64,000 nt of DNA from Bartonella apihabitans (GTDB lineage: Bacteria > Pseudomonadota > Alphaproteobacteria > Rhizobiales > Rhizobiaceae). Below are positions 49,987 to 57,941 of the stretch, in pieces (position 1 is the stretch's first letter; each line of letters starts with the position of its first letter). The translations under genes and the position numbers were made by a program. The notes beneath the pieces are model-generated. The model made no database searches. It was given only the letters and a program-made list of their open reading frames with translations, and was not told where the DNA came from. The stretch lies in NCBI RefSeq assembly GCF_030758755.1, contig NZ_CP132387.1, positions 682,001-746,000 of the forward strand, written 5' to 3'.

Positions 49987-51447
49987 TTGGCAAATTCATA
50001 TGATGTTATTGTTATCGGTTCTGGCCCCGGCGGATATGTTACCGCAATCCGTTCTGCCCAATTGGGCTTCAAGACCGCTGTTGTCGAACGCGAACACCTT
50101 GGCGGTATTTGCCTGAATTGGGGATGTATTCCTACAAAAGCGCTGCTTAGAACAGCAGAAATCAAACATTTTAGCGAACATGCAAAAGATTATGGCCTGA
50201 AACTCAATGGTTCGATTGAAGCAGACATCAAGGATGTTGTGCAACGCTCCCGCACTGTTTCTGCCCGTCTTAATGGCGGTGTCGGCTATTTGATGAAGAA
50301 AAACAAGATCGACGTTATCTGGGGTGAGGCAAAGCTCACTAAAGCAGCTTCCGGCGCCGGTCTTGGTGAAATTGTCGTCGGCAAAATCACCAAAAAAATT
50401 ATGCAGCCACAAAACCCGATTCCGAAGGGAACTTTGGGCGAGGGAACCTATCAGGCCAAGCATATTATTGTGGCAACCGGCGCCCGTCCGCGTACATTGC
50501 CGGGTATCGAACCGGACGGGAAACTGGTTTGGACCTATTTTGAAGCAATGGTTCCTGAAACTATGCCGAAATCCATCGTCGTTATGGGCTCGGGCGCTAT
50601 CGGAATAGAATTTGCGTCCTTTTATCGTGATATGGGCGCGGAAGTTACAGTTGTGGAAATGATGCCGCAGATTATGCCGGTTGAAGATGCGGAGATTTCT
50701 GCATTTGCCCGTAAGCAATTGGAGAAAAAAGGCATCCGAATCCTTACCGAAGCAAAAGTTTCGAAAATCGAAAAAACGTCCAATTCTGTGACAGCCCACA
50801 TTGATATAAATGGCAAAACCGAGACCGTTACTGCAGATCGTCTGATTTCTGCGGTGGGTGTGCAAGGCAATATAGAAAATATCGGGCTTGAAGCGTTAGG
50901 CGTAAAAACCGAACGTGGTTGTGTGGTAATTGACGAATGGGGACGCACCAATGTTCCCGGTATTTATGCCATTGGGGACGTTGCGGGTGCTCCTATGCTT
51001 GCCCATAAGGCTGAAGAAGAAGGCGTTATTTGTGTCGAGCATATTGCAGGCCTTGAAACAGCCGAACCTTTGGACAAGAGAAAGATTCCCGGTTGCACCT
51101 ATTGCACGCCGCAAGTTGCTTCCGTCGGATTGACCGAAGCAAAGGCCAAGGCCGCAGGCTATGACATAAGGGTCGGGCATTTTTCGTTCTCGGCAAACGG
51201 CAAAGCAATTGCCATGGGAGAGGATCAGGGTATCGTCAAAACCATATTTGACCGAAAAACCGGCCAGTTGCTTGGTGCGCATATGGTCGGAGCGGAAGTA
51301 ACCGAACTGATTGAAGGGTTTGTGGTTGCGATAAATCTTGAAACCACAGAAGAAGAGCTGATGCATACAGTCTTTCCTCATCCGACGCTTTCGGAAATGA
51401 TGAAGGAAAGTGTCCTTGATGCTTATGGTCAGGTTTTGAACGCCTGA
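49987..51447 (+). CDS. lpd: dihydrolipoamide dehydrogenase (E3)
   Basis: This FAD enzyme of about 486 residues reoxidises the lipoyl groups of PdhC. It has the N-terminal FAD motif DVIVIGSGPGGYVTAIRSAQLG, the redox disulfide GGICLNWGCIPTKALL, the NAD motif IVVMGSGAIGIEFASF, and the C-terminal HPTLSE segment with the active-site His. I chose the TTG at 49987 because a perfect ggagg lies five bases upstream; an ATG at 49975 would have that Shine-Dalgarno sequence inside its own codons. Confidence 0.95.
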   Translation: MANSYDVIVIGSGPGGYVTAIRSAQLGFKTAVVEREHLGGICLNWGCIPTKALLRTAEIKHFSEHAKDYGLKLNGSIEADIKDVVQRSRTVSARLNGGVGYLMKKNKIDVIWGEAKLTKAASGAGLGEIVVGKITKKIMQPQNPIPKGTLGEGTYQAKHIIVATGARPRTLPGIEPDGKLVWTYFEAMVPETMPKSIVVMGSGAIGIEFASFYRDMGAEVTVVEMMPQIMPVEDAEISAFARKQLEKKGIRILTEAKVSKIEKTSNSVTAHIDINGKTETVTADRLISAVGVQGNIENIGLEALGVKTERGCVVIDEWGRTNVPGIYAIGDVAGAPMLAHKAEEEGVICVEHIAGLETAEPLDKRKIPGCTYCTPQVASVGLTEAKAKAAGYDIRVGHFSFSANGKAIAMGEDQGIVKTIFDRKTGQLLGAHMVGAEVTELIEGFVVAINLETTEEELMHTVFPHPTLSEMMKESVLDAYGQVLNA

Positions 51448-51520
51448 CGCGCATCAAGATGTGAATTGCATTCTTGTTGCTTATACTCCATATGAGGGGA
51501 GAAAGAGCGTGAGGTACTAA

Positions 51521-52489
51521 ATGGTTACCGTTGTTGACACTTTATCGCAGAAACGGGTTCGGCATCCGGAAAAAGCCAATCGACCGGATTCAGAGGTTTT
51601 AAAAAAGCCTGATTGGATCAGGGTGAAAGCGCCGTCGTTGCGTGGGCAATATGCCGAGACCCGTCATATTGTGCGTGATAACAATCTGGTGACAGTTTGC
51701 GAAGAAGCGGGATGCCCGAATGTTGGCGAATGCTGGACTCAGAGGCACGCAAGTTTCATGATTTTGGGTGCAATATGCACCCGTGCATGTGCCTTTTGTA
51801 ATGTTGCAACCGGCATACCTCTTCCTGTTGATAAGGATGAACCTGAACGCGTTGCCGATGCAGTCAGACAAATGGCGCTTAAACATGTGGTTATCACCTC
51901 TGTTGATCGTGATGATCTTCCCGATGGTGGTGCCCAGCATTATGCCGATGTCATTCATGCAATCAGAAGAAAGTCACCGGGTACCACCATTGAAATCCTC
52001 ACACCTGATTTTCGTCATAAAGAGGGCGCTCTTGAAACTGTGGTAGCGGCCAAGCCTGATGTATTTAACCACAATCTCGAAACTGTGCCGTCAAAATACC
52101 TGACGGTGCGTCCGGGCGCGCGCTATTTCCATTCGATCAGACTGTTGCAACGGGTCAAGGAGCTTGACCCATCAATCTTTACAAAGTCCGGTATTATGGT
52201 CGGGCTTGGTGAAGAACGGAATGAAGTTCTTCAATTGATGGATGATTTGCGTTCGGCCGATGTTGATTTCATGACCATTGGCCAATATTTGCAGCCAACG
52301 CGTAAACATCATCCTGTTATCCGTTTTGTTACGCCGGAGGAGTTCAAATCCTACGCCATTATCGGCAAAACCAAGGGTTTCCTTCATATGTCTTCAAGTC
52401 CGCTAACCCGCTCGTCACACCATGCGGGCGAAGATTTTGAAGCACTGAGAAAAGCTCGCGCAGAGAAACTGGCTCATCAACGCGGATAA
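51521..52489 (+). CDS. lipA: lipoyl synthase
   Basis: This radical SAM enzyme of 322 residues inserts two sulfurs into octanoyl groups on PdhC and related subunits. The auxiliary cluster motif is [12 protein letters not shown] near residues 60-71, and the radical SAM motif is CTRACAFC in [14 protein letters not shown]. Also seen are [19 protein letters not shown] and the C-terminal [10 protein letters not shown]. It lies about 70 bases after lpd, so enzyme and cofactor gene are linked. It is followed by a RatA-like gene. Confidence 0.97.
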   Translation: MVTVVDTLSQKRVRHPEKANRPDSEVLKKPDWIRVKAPSLRGQYAETRHIVRDNNLVTVCEEAGCPNVGECWTQRHASFMILGAICTRACAFCNVATGIPLPVDKDEPERVADAVRQMALKHVVITSVDRDDLPDGGAQHYADVIHAIRRKSPGTTIEILTPDFRHKEGALETVVAAKPDVFNHNLETVPSKYLTVRPGARYFHSIRLLQRVKELDPSIFTKSGIMVGLGEERNEVLQLMDDLRSADVDFMTIGQYLQPTRKHHPVIRFVTPEEFKSYAIIGKTKGFLHMSSSPLTRSSHHAGEDFEALRKARAEKLAHQRG

Positions 52490-52492
52490 AGA

Positions 52493-52954
52493 ATGCCAAA
52501 ATTTAATACCCAGCGGAAAGTTCAGCATACCGATCTCGAGATGTTCAATCTTGTTTCGGATGTTGAACGATATCCCGAATTTTTGCCAATGTGTGAATCC
52601 CTCAACGTTCGCTCGAGCGAAGAGAGGGGAAATAAAACCCTGCTTACTGCCGATATGACAGTTGGCTATAAAATGATCAGGGAAACTTTCACGACGCAGG
52701 TTCTTTTGGATAAAGAAGAGCGGCGTATTGATGTTCGTTATATTGACGGGCCATTCCGCTACCTTGAAAACCGCTGGATATTCAACCCCCTTGAAGATGG
52801 CAAATCATGCGAAGTCGAATTCTATATTGATTACGAGTTTAAAAGCCGGATGCTTGGCATGCTTATGGGCGCTATGTTCGATATAGCATTCAAGCGTTTT
52901 ACCGAAGCTTTCGAGATGCGGGCAGACAAGATTTACGGGGCGGCAGAGGCCTGA
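52493..52954 (+). CDS. RatA/Coq10-like SRPBCC family protein
   Basis: This is a START-like lipid-binding fold protein of 153 residues. The sequence from YPEFLPMCESLNV and ENRWIFNPLEDGKSCEVEFYIDYEF places it in the Coq10/RatA group. Members in proteobacteria are called type II toxin RatA, while the mitochondrial one supports ubiquinone function. Its job here is unproven; no antitoxin gene is adjacent. It follows lipA with three bases between. Confidence 0.85.
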   Translation: MPKFNTQRKVQHTDLEMFNLVSDVERYPEFLPMCESLNVRSSEERGNKTLLTADMTVGYKMIRETFTTQVLLDKEERRIDVRYIDGPFRYLENRWIFNPLEDGKSCEVEFYIDYEFKSRMLGMLMGAMFDIAFKRFTEAFEMRADKIYGAAEA

Positions 52955-52993
52955 AGACGGTTTAATCACGAAGTTTGCTATCTGATTAAAAAA

Positions 52994-53020
52994 ACATTTT
53001 GAAAGCAGTTTTCAAAATGT
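52994..53020 (+). terminator. hairpin after the lipA-ratA transcript, possible terminator
   Basis: The arms acattttgaaa and tttcaaaatgt flank a five-base loop; the next bases are ggtttt. The T-run is short, so termination is likely but not certain. Confidence 0.55.
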
Positions 53021-53144
53021 GGTTTTAAACTGGATAAAAATTATAAAGTTTAATGAAATCAATATATTAAATAAGTTTAAGTTTTAATTTTATCAATTCC
53101 ATTCTATTTTCTGATGAAAAACAGAAGACAGGTTATGGCTCTTG

Positions 53145-54494
53145 ATGAGAAACTTAAAAATTTCGTATTTTGTGTATATTTTCATTTGTATCGCGGTCTG
53201 GTTGGCAACCGGCGAATTTTACGGCATCAAAGATGGTTATTTTGCTTTCAGGCGGGAAGCCATCCAGCTCACAGGTCTTCTCGCTTTTGTGGCAATGAGT
53301 ATTGATGTGGTAATTGCCTGTCGTCTTGGAGTGATAGATGATGCATTGGGAGGGCTTGATAAAGCCTATCGGCTTCATAAATGGCTTGGCATTACCGCAC
53401 TTGTTACCGCTGTTATCCATTTTCTCCTTGCTAAAGGAACAAAATGGGCCGTTGGCTGGGGATGGCTCGTAAAGCCTGTTCGTCAACATGTCGATATAGC
53501 CAATTTGCCTCAAAAAGTCGGGCTTGAATATGTGTTCTCGATTTCCAGAAAGAATGCCGAGTTTTTTGGGGAGTGGGCTTTTTATATAGCGGTTGTTTTG
53601 TGTCTTGTTGCGTTGATAAAGCTTATTCCTTACCGGTTTTTTGCTCATGTCCATACAATTTTTGCAGCGGTATATCTTGTTTTAGTGTTTCATGCGGTTG
53701 TGTTGACAAAATTTGCCTATTGGGGCGAGCCTTTCGGTTTATTGGTAGGTGTTTTATCAATTTTTGGGGTCATTGCTGCAATTACAGTTTTGCTCAAACG
53801 GTTCGGCTTTGGTCGTCATATCGCGGCGACCGTCACGGGCTTTGCTATTGATAAAGCCAATGATGCAGTACGCTTGACTTTAAAAGTTTCCAATAAATGG
53901 GCCGGTCACAAAAGCGGCCAATTCGCATTCGTCACACTGGATAAAGGAGAAGGCGCACATCCTTTCACAATAGCTTCCCATTGGAATCCGCAAAAACCCT
54001 TTTTGACGTTTTTTGTTAAAGGTTTGGGAGACTATACCGATAAACTCGTAAAACTGAACTTGAACGGCAGGAAAGCGCGCATTGACGGGCCTTACGGTAA
54101 GTTTTGTTTTAGCGACGACAAATCACACGAACAAATATGGATTGGCGCAGGCATAGGAATTACGCCATTTCTTGCAAGACTTGACGAGTTGGCGTCATCA
54201 AAGAAAAACAACAAGGCGAAAATAGACTTTGTCTATGTTGCCCAAACGATCAGTGAAAGCGACAAACAAAAACTTGCAGAATTGGCGCAATCGGCCGGTG
54301 TCAGGCTGAAAATTTGGCTAACGCCTGAAGAGGGAAGGTTCAACGGTTCTGTGTTGAGGCAGCTATTTGTGAAGTGGAAACAATCATCAATATGGTTTTG
54401 CGTGATAAAATTCGGTGAAACGCTCGAAGATGACATGGCTAAAAGTGGCTTCGACCGCAAGCGGTTTCATAGGGAATTATTTCAACTGCGATAG
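53145..54494 (+). CDS. ferric reductase-like transmembrane flavoprotein
   Basis: This is a membrane oxidoreductase of 449 residues with about six transmembrane helices (within residues 1-215). The FAD-binding beta-barrel part (about 225-320) includes HPFTIASHWN and GPYGKF. An NAD(P)-binding part follows with IWIGAGIGITPFLARL. Histidines in HKWLGITALVTAVIHF and HVHTIFAAVYLVLVFH are probable haem ligands. It likely moves electrons from NAD(P)H across the membrane, perhaps to ferric iron. The C-terminal CG(P) motif typical of the FNR fold reads FCVIKFGE here. The ATG at 53145 was chosen. Confidence 0.85.
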   Translation: MRNLKISYFVYIFICIAVWLATGEFYGIKDGYFAFRREAIQLTGLLAFVAMSIDVVIACRLGVIDDALGGLDKAYRLHKWLGITALVTAVIHFLLAKGTKWAVGWGWLVKPVRQHVDIANLPQKVGLEYVFSISRKNAEFFGEWAFYIAVVLCLVALIKLIPYRFFAHVHTIFAAVYLVLVFHAVVLTKFAYWGEPFGLLVGVLSIFGVIAAITVLLKRFGFGRHIAATVTGFAIDKANDAVRLTLKVSNKWAGHKSGQFAFVTLDKGEGAHPFTIASHWNPQKPFLTFFVKGLGDYTDKLVKLNLNGRKARIDGPYGKFCFSDDKSHEQIWIGAGIGITPFLARLDELASSKKNNKAKIDFVYVAQTISESDKQKLAELAQSAGVRLKIWLTPEEGRFNGSVLRQLFVKWKQSSIWFCVIKFGETLEDDMAKSGFDRKRFHRELFQLR

Positions 54495-54530
54495 GTTCAA
54501 ATGGCTCCAAAAAGTTGAGCAGTTTTTTAG

Positions 54531-54594
54531 TCGGAATGGAGCAACCTTGCTCACGAACGCCATTAGGATAGCTCAAGGTTGCTCGTCTTTCCGA
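54531..54594. other. imperfect hairpin of about 64 bases
   Basis: The left arm (tcggaa, gagcaaccttg) and right arm (caaggttgctc, ttccga) pair over about 20 bases with a small internal mismatch and a loop of about 20. It is followed by ttttaa. It lies 37 bases after the ferric reductase-like gene and may be its terminator or a small mobile inverted repeat. The remaining 325 bases to cinA hold no supported gene. Confidence 0.6.
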
Positions 54595-54919
54595 TTTTAA
54601 GGCTCTAACGGGATGGCCTGTATTAAATCCCAGAAACTTTAACTTCTGCCAGAGGGGAGGGCAGCGCTAATAGTATAATGTTGCGGGCGAAAAAATTGGC
54701 AACAAATATAAATTGAGCCAAGTTTGTTTCATCAGTACTGGTATTTGATTTCTTCCGATCCGGTTTAAATTCCCTGAGGAGGTTTGATCGTGACCGGCGT
54801 CCGGCATTTAATCTCTATCGCAAACGGCTATTAAGACTAAGGAAGGTAATGGCTTATGTGCCAAACTGAAAATCGTGCTGGCCGCTTGGTGGAATTGCCG
54901 TGCAGCAATCCCCGAAATG

Positions 54920-55414
54920 CTAAACTCTGTTGATTGCCTCAAGAACGAGGTCCAATGCCCGTTCGACAGTTGCATGACGAACGTTTTCGCGACCAAGATC
55001 ACCAAAACGGGCTTCAAAATGAAGTGTCGGCTTATTCGTCAAAGCAACTGCCATATGGACAAGCCCCACCGGCTTTTCGGCACTGCCGCCACCCGGACCC
55101 GCAACACCTGTAACCGAAACAGCAATATCGGCACCTGAGTGTTTGACACCGCCTTCGGCCATTGCGATCGCGACCTGTTTCGATACGGCACCGAAGGCCT
55201 CTATCATATCGGAAGGCACACCGACGAGCCTATTTTTTGCTTCGTTGGAATATGTAATGAAGCCACATTCCACAACGTCGGACGAGCCTGCAATATCGGT
55301 CAGGCTGCCGATGATCAAGCCGCCCGTGCAGGATTCCACAGTTGCCAGTTTCAAATGGTGTAAACGGCAGGCTTCAAGAACTTTTGTTGCCTTGGCTTCA
55401 GCAATAAGAGTCAT
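54920..55414 (-). CDS. cinA: CinA C-terminal domain amidase (nicotinamide-nucleotide amidohydrolase)
   Basis: This is the stand-alone CinA/PncC C-terminal domain (164 residues), which deamidates nicotinamide mononucleotide in NAD recycling. The signature is [25 protein letters not shown], with [18 protein letters not shown] and [17 protein letters not shown] after it. No N-terminal MoCF-like domain is present. It starts in an ATGA overlap with the ispDF stop, the common Rhizobiales arrangement. Confidence 0.95.
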   Translation of the reverse strand: MTLIAEAKATKVLEACRLHHLKLATVESCTGGLIIGSLTDIAGSSDVVECGFITYSNEAKNRLVGVPSDMIEAFGAVSKQVAIAMAEGGVKHSGADIAVSVTGVAGPGGGSAEKPVGLVHMAVALTNKPTLHFEARFGDLGRENVRHATVERALDLVLEAINRV

Positions 55415-56649
55415 TCTGGAACACTCCCCGGATAGATAACTGTCGCAGTTGCGATTGCAGCAATTCCTTCTTTGCGTCCGACAAAGCCCAATTTTTCGTT
55501 GGTTGTGGCTTTGATAGAAATACGGTCGGCGGATATGCCGAGCATATCCATGAGTTTTTCGGTCATTTCCTTGCGGTGTGGACCAATCTTCGGCGCTTCG
55601 GCAATCAACGTAATATCCACATTGGCGATGCGCCCTTTGGATTCTTTTATAATGGATACAGCATGACGCACAAAAATGTCGGACGAGACACCCTTCCATT
55701 GCGGGTCGGAAGGAGGAAAATGTGTACCGATATCTCCGGCGCCCCGTGTGGCGAGCAATGCATCCGTCAAAGCGTGAAGAGCAACATCGGCATCCGAATG
55801 ACCGCTCAATTTCTTGTCATAAGCGATTTTAACGCCGCAAAGTGTCACTCCGTCGCCCGGTTCGAATGGATGAACATCATATCCGTTACCGGTGCGAACA
55901 TCCGGAAATTGGAAAGAAGCGGGTGTCTGGTTTTCCTGATTTGTCATGGCTTCCTTTTTCATACGCAATTCGGCAATAGCAAGATCGGCAGGCCAGGTAA
56001 TTTTCATATTTTCACTGCTGCCAGCCACAAGCTTTATACCGAACCCCGCCCATTCCGCCAAGGCACAATCGTCGGTAAAACCGGTTAATCCTAGGTTCGC
56101 GGCTTCTTCATGCAATTCTAAAATTTTAGAAAAAGGAAATGCCTGCGGCGTTTGCGCCCCGAAGAGATGATCGCGCGGCACCGTCTCGACAACTATGCCG
56201 TTATCATCGGCACGTTTTAGTGTATCGGAAACTGCTACAGCCGGTAAAATCCCGAAATCTGGAGACAGTGCATTATCAATCCGTTCCAGAAGCGACTGTG
56301 AAACAAAAGGCCGCGCGCCATCATGAATAAATACATATTGAGGCTTTTTGTCTTCAGTGAGATCGGTCAATGCGCGGAGACCACAAAGGGTTGATATCTG
56401 GCGTGTGCTTCCGCCATGAACAATCGTAATATGGTTTGCCAAATCACCAATTGCTTTATGACAAAGTATTTCGTCATCGCGATGGATGACCACTATGATG
56501 GTTGAAAAGAACCCGCTATCAAGAAAACGCTTGAGCGTGTGAAAAATGACTGCGTGACCGCCAAGCGGTCGATATTGTTTTGGGCCATTTTCGGGCGAAC
56601 CAATGCGTTCCCCCCTCCCAGCGGCTAATATGATGGCTGCGTTGGATAT
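55411..56649 (-). CDS. ispDF: bifunctional IspD/IspF of the MEP isoprenoid pathway, no standard start codon
   Basis: This is a fused enzyme of about 412 residues. The N-terminal IspD half (CTP-binding motif [14 protein letters not shown], residues 4-17) makes CDP-methylerythritol. The IspF half ([30 protein letters not shown]) cyclises the later intermediate. The frame is open and homologous up to about 56650, but it has no ATG, GTG or TTG before the GTG at 56493, which would remove the first 52 residues and the CTP site. The best candidate is ATA at 56647-56649, six bases after an AAGGGG ribosome binding site. Stop and next start overlap. Confidence 0.9.
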   Translation of the reverse strand: MSNAAIILAAGRGERIGSPENGPKQYRPLGGHAVIFHTLKRFLDSGFFSTIIVVIHRDDEILCHKAIGDLANHITIVHGGSTRQISTLCGLRALTDLTEDKKPQYVFIHDGARPFVSQSLLERIDNALSPDFGILPAVAVSDTLKRADDNGIVVETVPRDHLFGAQTPQAFPFSKILELHEEAANLGLTGFTDDCALAEWAGFGIKLVAGSSENMKITWPADLAIAELRMKKEAMTNQENQTPASFQFPDVRTGNGYDVHPFEPGDGVTLCGVKIAYDKKLSGHSDADVALHALTDALLATRGAGDIGTHFPPSDPQWKGVSSDIFVRHAVSIIKESKGRIANVDITLIAEAPKIGPHRKEMTEKLMDMLGISADRISIKATTNEKLGFVGRKEGIAAIATATVIYPGSVPE

Positions 56650-56717
56650 GATGTGCCCCTTTAAAATTGGTTATGACAACAAAACAAGAGATTATAACGT
56701 GAATTCCGATCAGAATA

Positions 56718-57185
56718 TTAGTTCAAAACTTTCGCGTTTTCATCATGCTCGTCATGCTCATGGATACCGAGACGTTCCCTGAAAGTTGGCCGTTGCAAAT
56801 CGGCAATGGAAGTCGCCTTTAACACGTCGAAAAAAGCTTTCAAAGCCTTGCTCAATGTTGCATTGAGGCCGCACGAATTCACCAACGGACATTCAATGGC
56901 ACCACTTTCAAAGCACTCCGCCATTGCAAAATTTTCTTCTGTAACTTTCACAACGTCGGAAACAAAAATCTCGTCAGCTGGTTTGGCAAGCTTAACGCCG
57001 CCATTACGTCCACGCACGGTTTGCATTAATCCGGCTTCGACCAGTGGATGAAGAATTTTGAACAAAAACAGTTCGGAAACCGAATAGGCTTTGGCAATTT
57101 CCGGTACGCGGCTCAACTCTCCTTCGTTAGCAGCGCAATACATCAACATCCGGATGGCATAATTCGTCTGTTTTGTGAGCCGCAT
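56718..57185 (-). CDS. rirA: Rrf2-family iron-responsive regulator RirA
   Basis: This is a DNA-binding iron-sulfur regulator of 155 residues that represses iron uptake genes when iron is sufficient. The N-terminal winged helix MRLTKQTNYAIRMLMYCAAN and the recognition part ELFLFKILHPLVEAGL are close to Rhizobium and Agrobacterium RirA. The three cluster-binding cysteines lie in AECFESGAIECPLVNSCGLN. The ATG at 57185 has aaagga six bases upstream; the first ATG at 57191 sits against it. An Irr-box-like palindrome lies upstream. Confidence 0.92.
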   Translation of the reverse strand: MRLTKQTNYAIRMLMYCAANEGELSRVPEIAKAYSVSELFLFKILHPLVEAGLMQTVRGRNGGVKLAKPADEIFVSDVVKVTEENFAMAECFESGAIECPLVNSCGLNATLSKALKAFFDVLKATSIADLQRPTFRERLGIHEHDEHDENAKVLN

Positions 57186-57220
57186 TTCCATTCCTTTCTG
57201 TTAGAGACATCTGTCTATAA

Positions 57221-57237
57221 TTTAGAACGATTCTTAA
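57221..57237 (-). promoter_or_regulatory. Irr-box (ICE)-like operator upstream of rirA
   Basis: The 17 bases TTTAGAACGATTCTTAA match the rhizobial iron control element TTTAGAA-N3-TTCTAAA with one mismatch. The site is 36 bases upstream of the chosen rirA start. Control of rirA by Irr is known in Agrobacterium. A second perfect inverted repeat (agaca/tgtct, 57205-57216) lies between it and the start. Confidence 0.65.
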
Positions 57238-57249
57238 AAATGTGAAGAT

Positions 57250-57941
57250 GTTTTCTTTACTTTTTTTAGAAGGTTTTAGCGAACCATTGTCAATAAGCGT
57301 CTTTGGCTTTGATAATTGGAAGCAATCAACCGGCATGAAGTGGATAAGAATAATGGCATTAAAACTATCCTAGCAGCATAATTTGTTCTGATTTTGACAA
57401 AACAAGCCGGATATCCAGACGTTGTGACGTGAAAAGAAAGAGAAACTCAAGATTAGCCAATGCCTGTGGCGGTTGAATAGCACATGGGTAAAGTGTGAAG
57501 CTCGGACAGCACATAGGTAAAAGCAGGAAAAACGTCTGACAGAATTTATTCCGGTTTAGTGATTGGAAAAGAATGCGCTCCCGCACATTTTAACATTGCC
57601 GCCCATTTTAACATGAATGACAACAGAATTTTGAAAACTGACGATATTCGATTTTTGCAAAATTCGATATCCGCCTTTCAAAGGAATAAGTGCTGACTAT
57701 TTTTATGGAGCGAATTTAATTCATCGGCGATAATGAGTACTCATCTGCTGAAGTTGTTTTTGAAAGATAAATGGATGGGGTTCAGAGACAATTTTCGGTC
57801 GGCAAGCGAACCGATATCGTGAATTCACCAAATATGAACTGCATCTTCATTTTGTGAAAGGGACTTTTTCTTCATAATTAGGGAAGGTTTAATTCTTTCT
57901 GTTGCATTTTCGCCACAAAGTGTTGCATCATTGTCGAAACA
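57250..57941. other. 692-base intergenic region with short tandem repeats
   Basis: No gene is supported between rirA and ntrY. Two short repeat pairs occur: agcacat-ggtaaa at 57479-57492 and 57508-57521 (one mismatch), and ccgc-cattttaacat at 57581-57596 and 57599-57614 (one mismatch, period 18). The region should contain the ntrY promoter; none could be defined. Confidence 0.5.

Noticed and set aside
49996..50865. A 289-codon minus-strand open frame opposite lpd
   Set aside because: It is antisense to intact lpd, is rich in Cys, His and Asn, and has no recognisable motif.
54870..54925. A tRNA-Leu-like start (ggtggaattg) near the end of cinA
   Set aside because: No acceptor stem, anticodon arm or T-arm could be folded around it.
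54856..54933. A 25-codon open frame (MCQTENRAG...) after a purine-rich stretch
   Set aside because: It runs into the cinA 3' end, is too short to judge, and shows no recognisable features.
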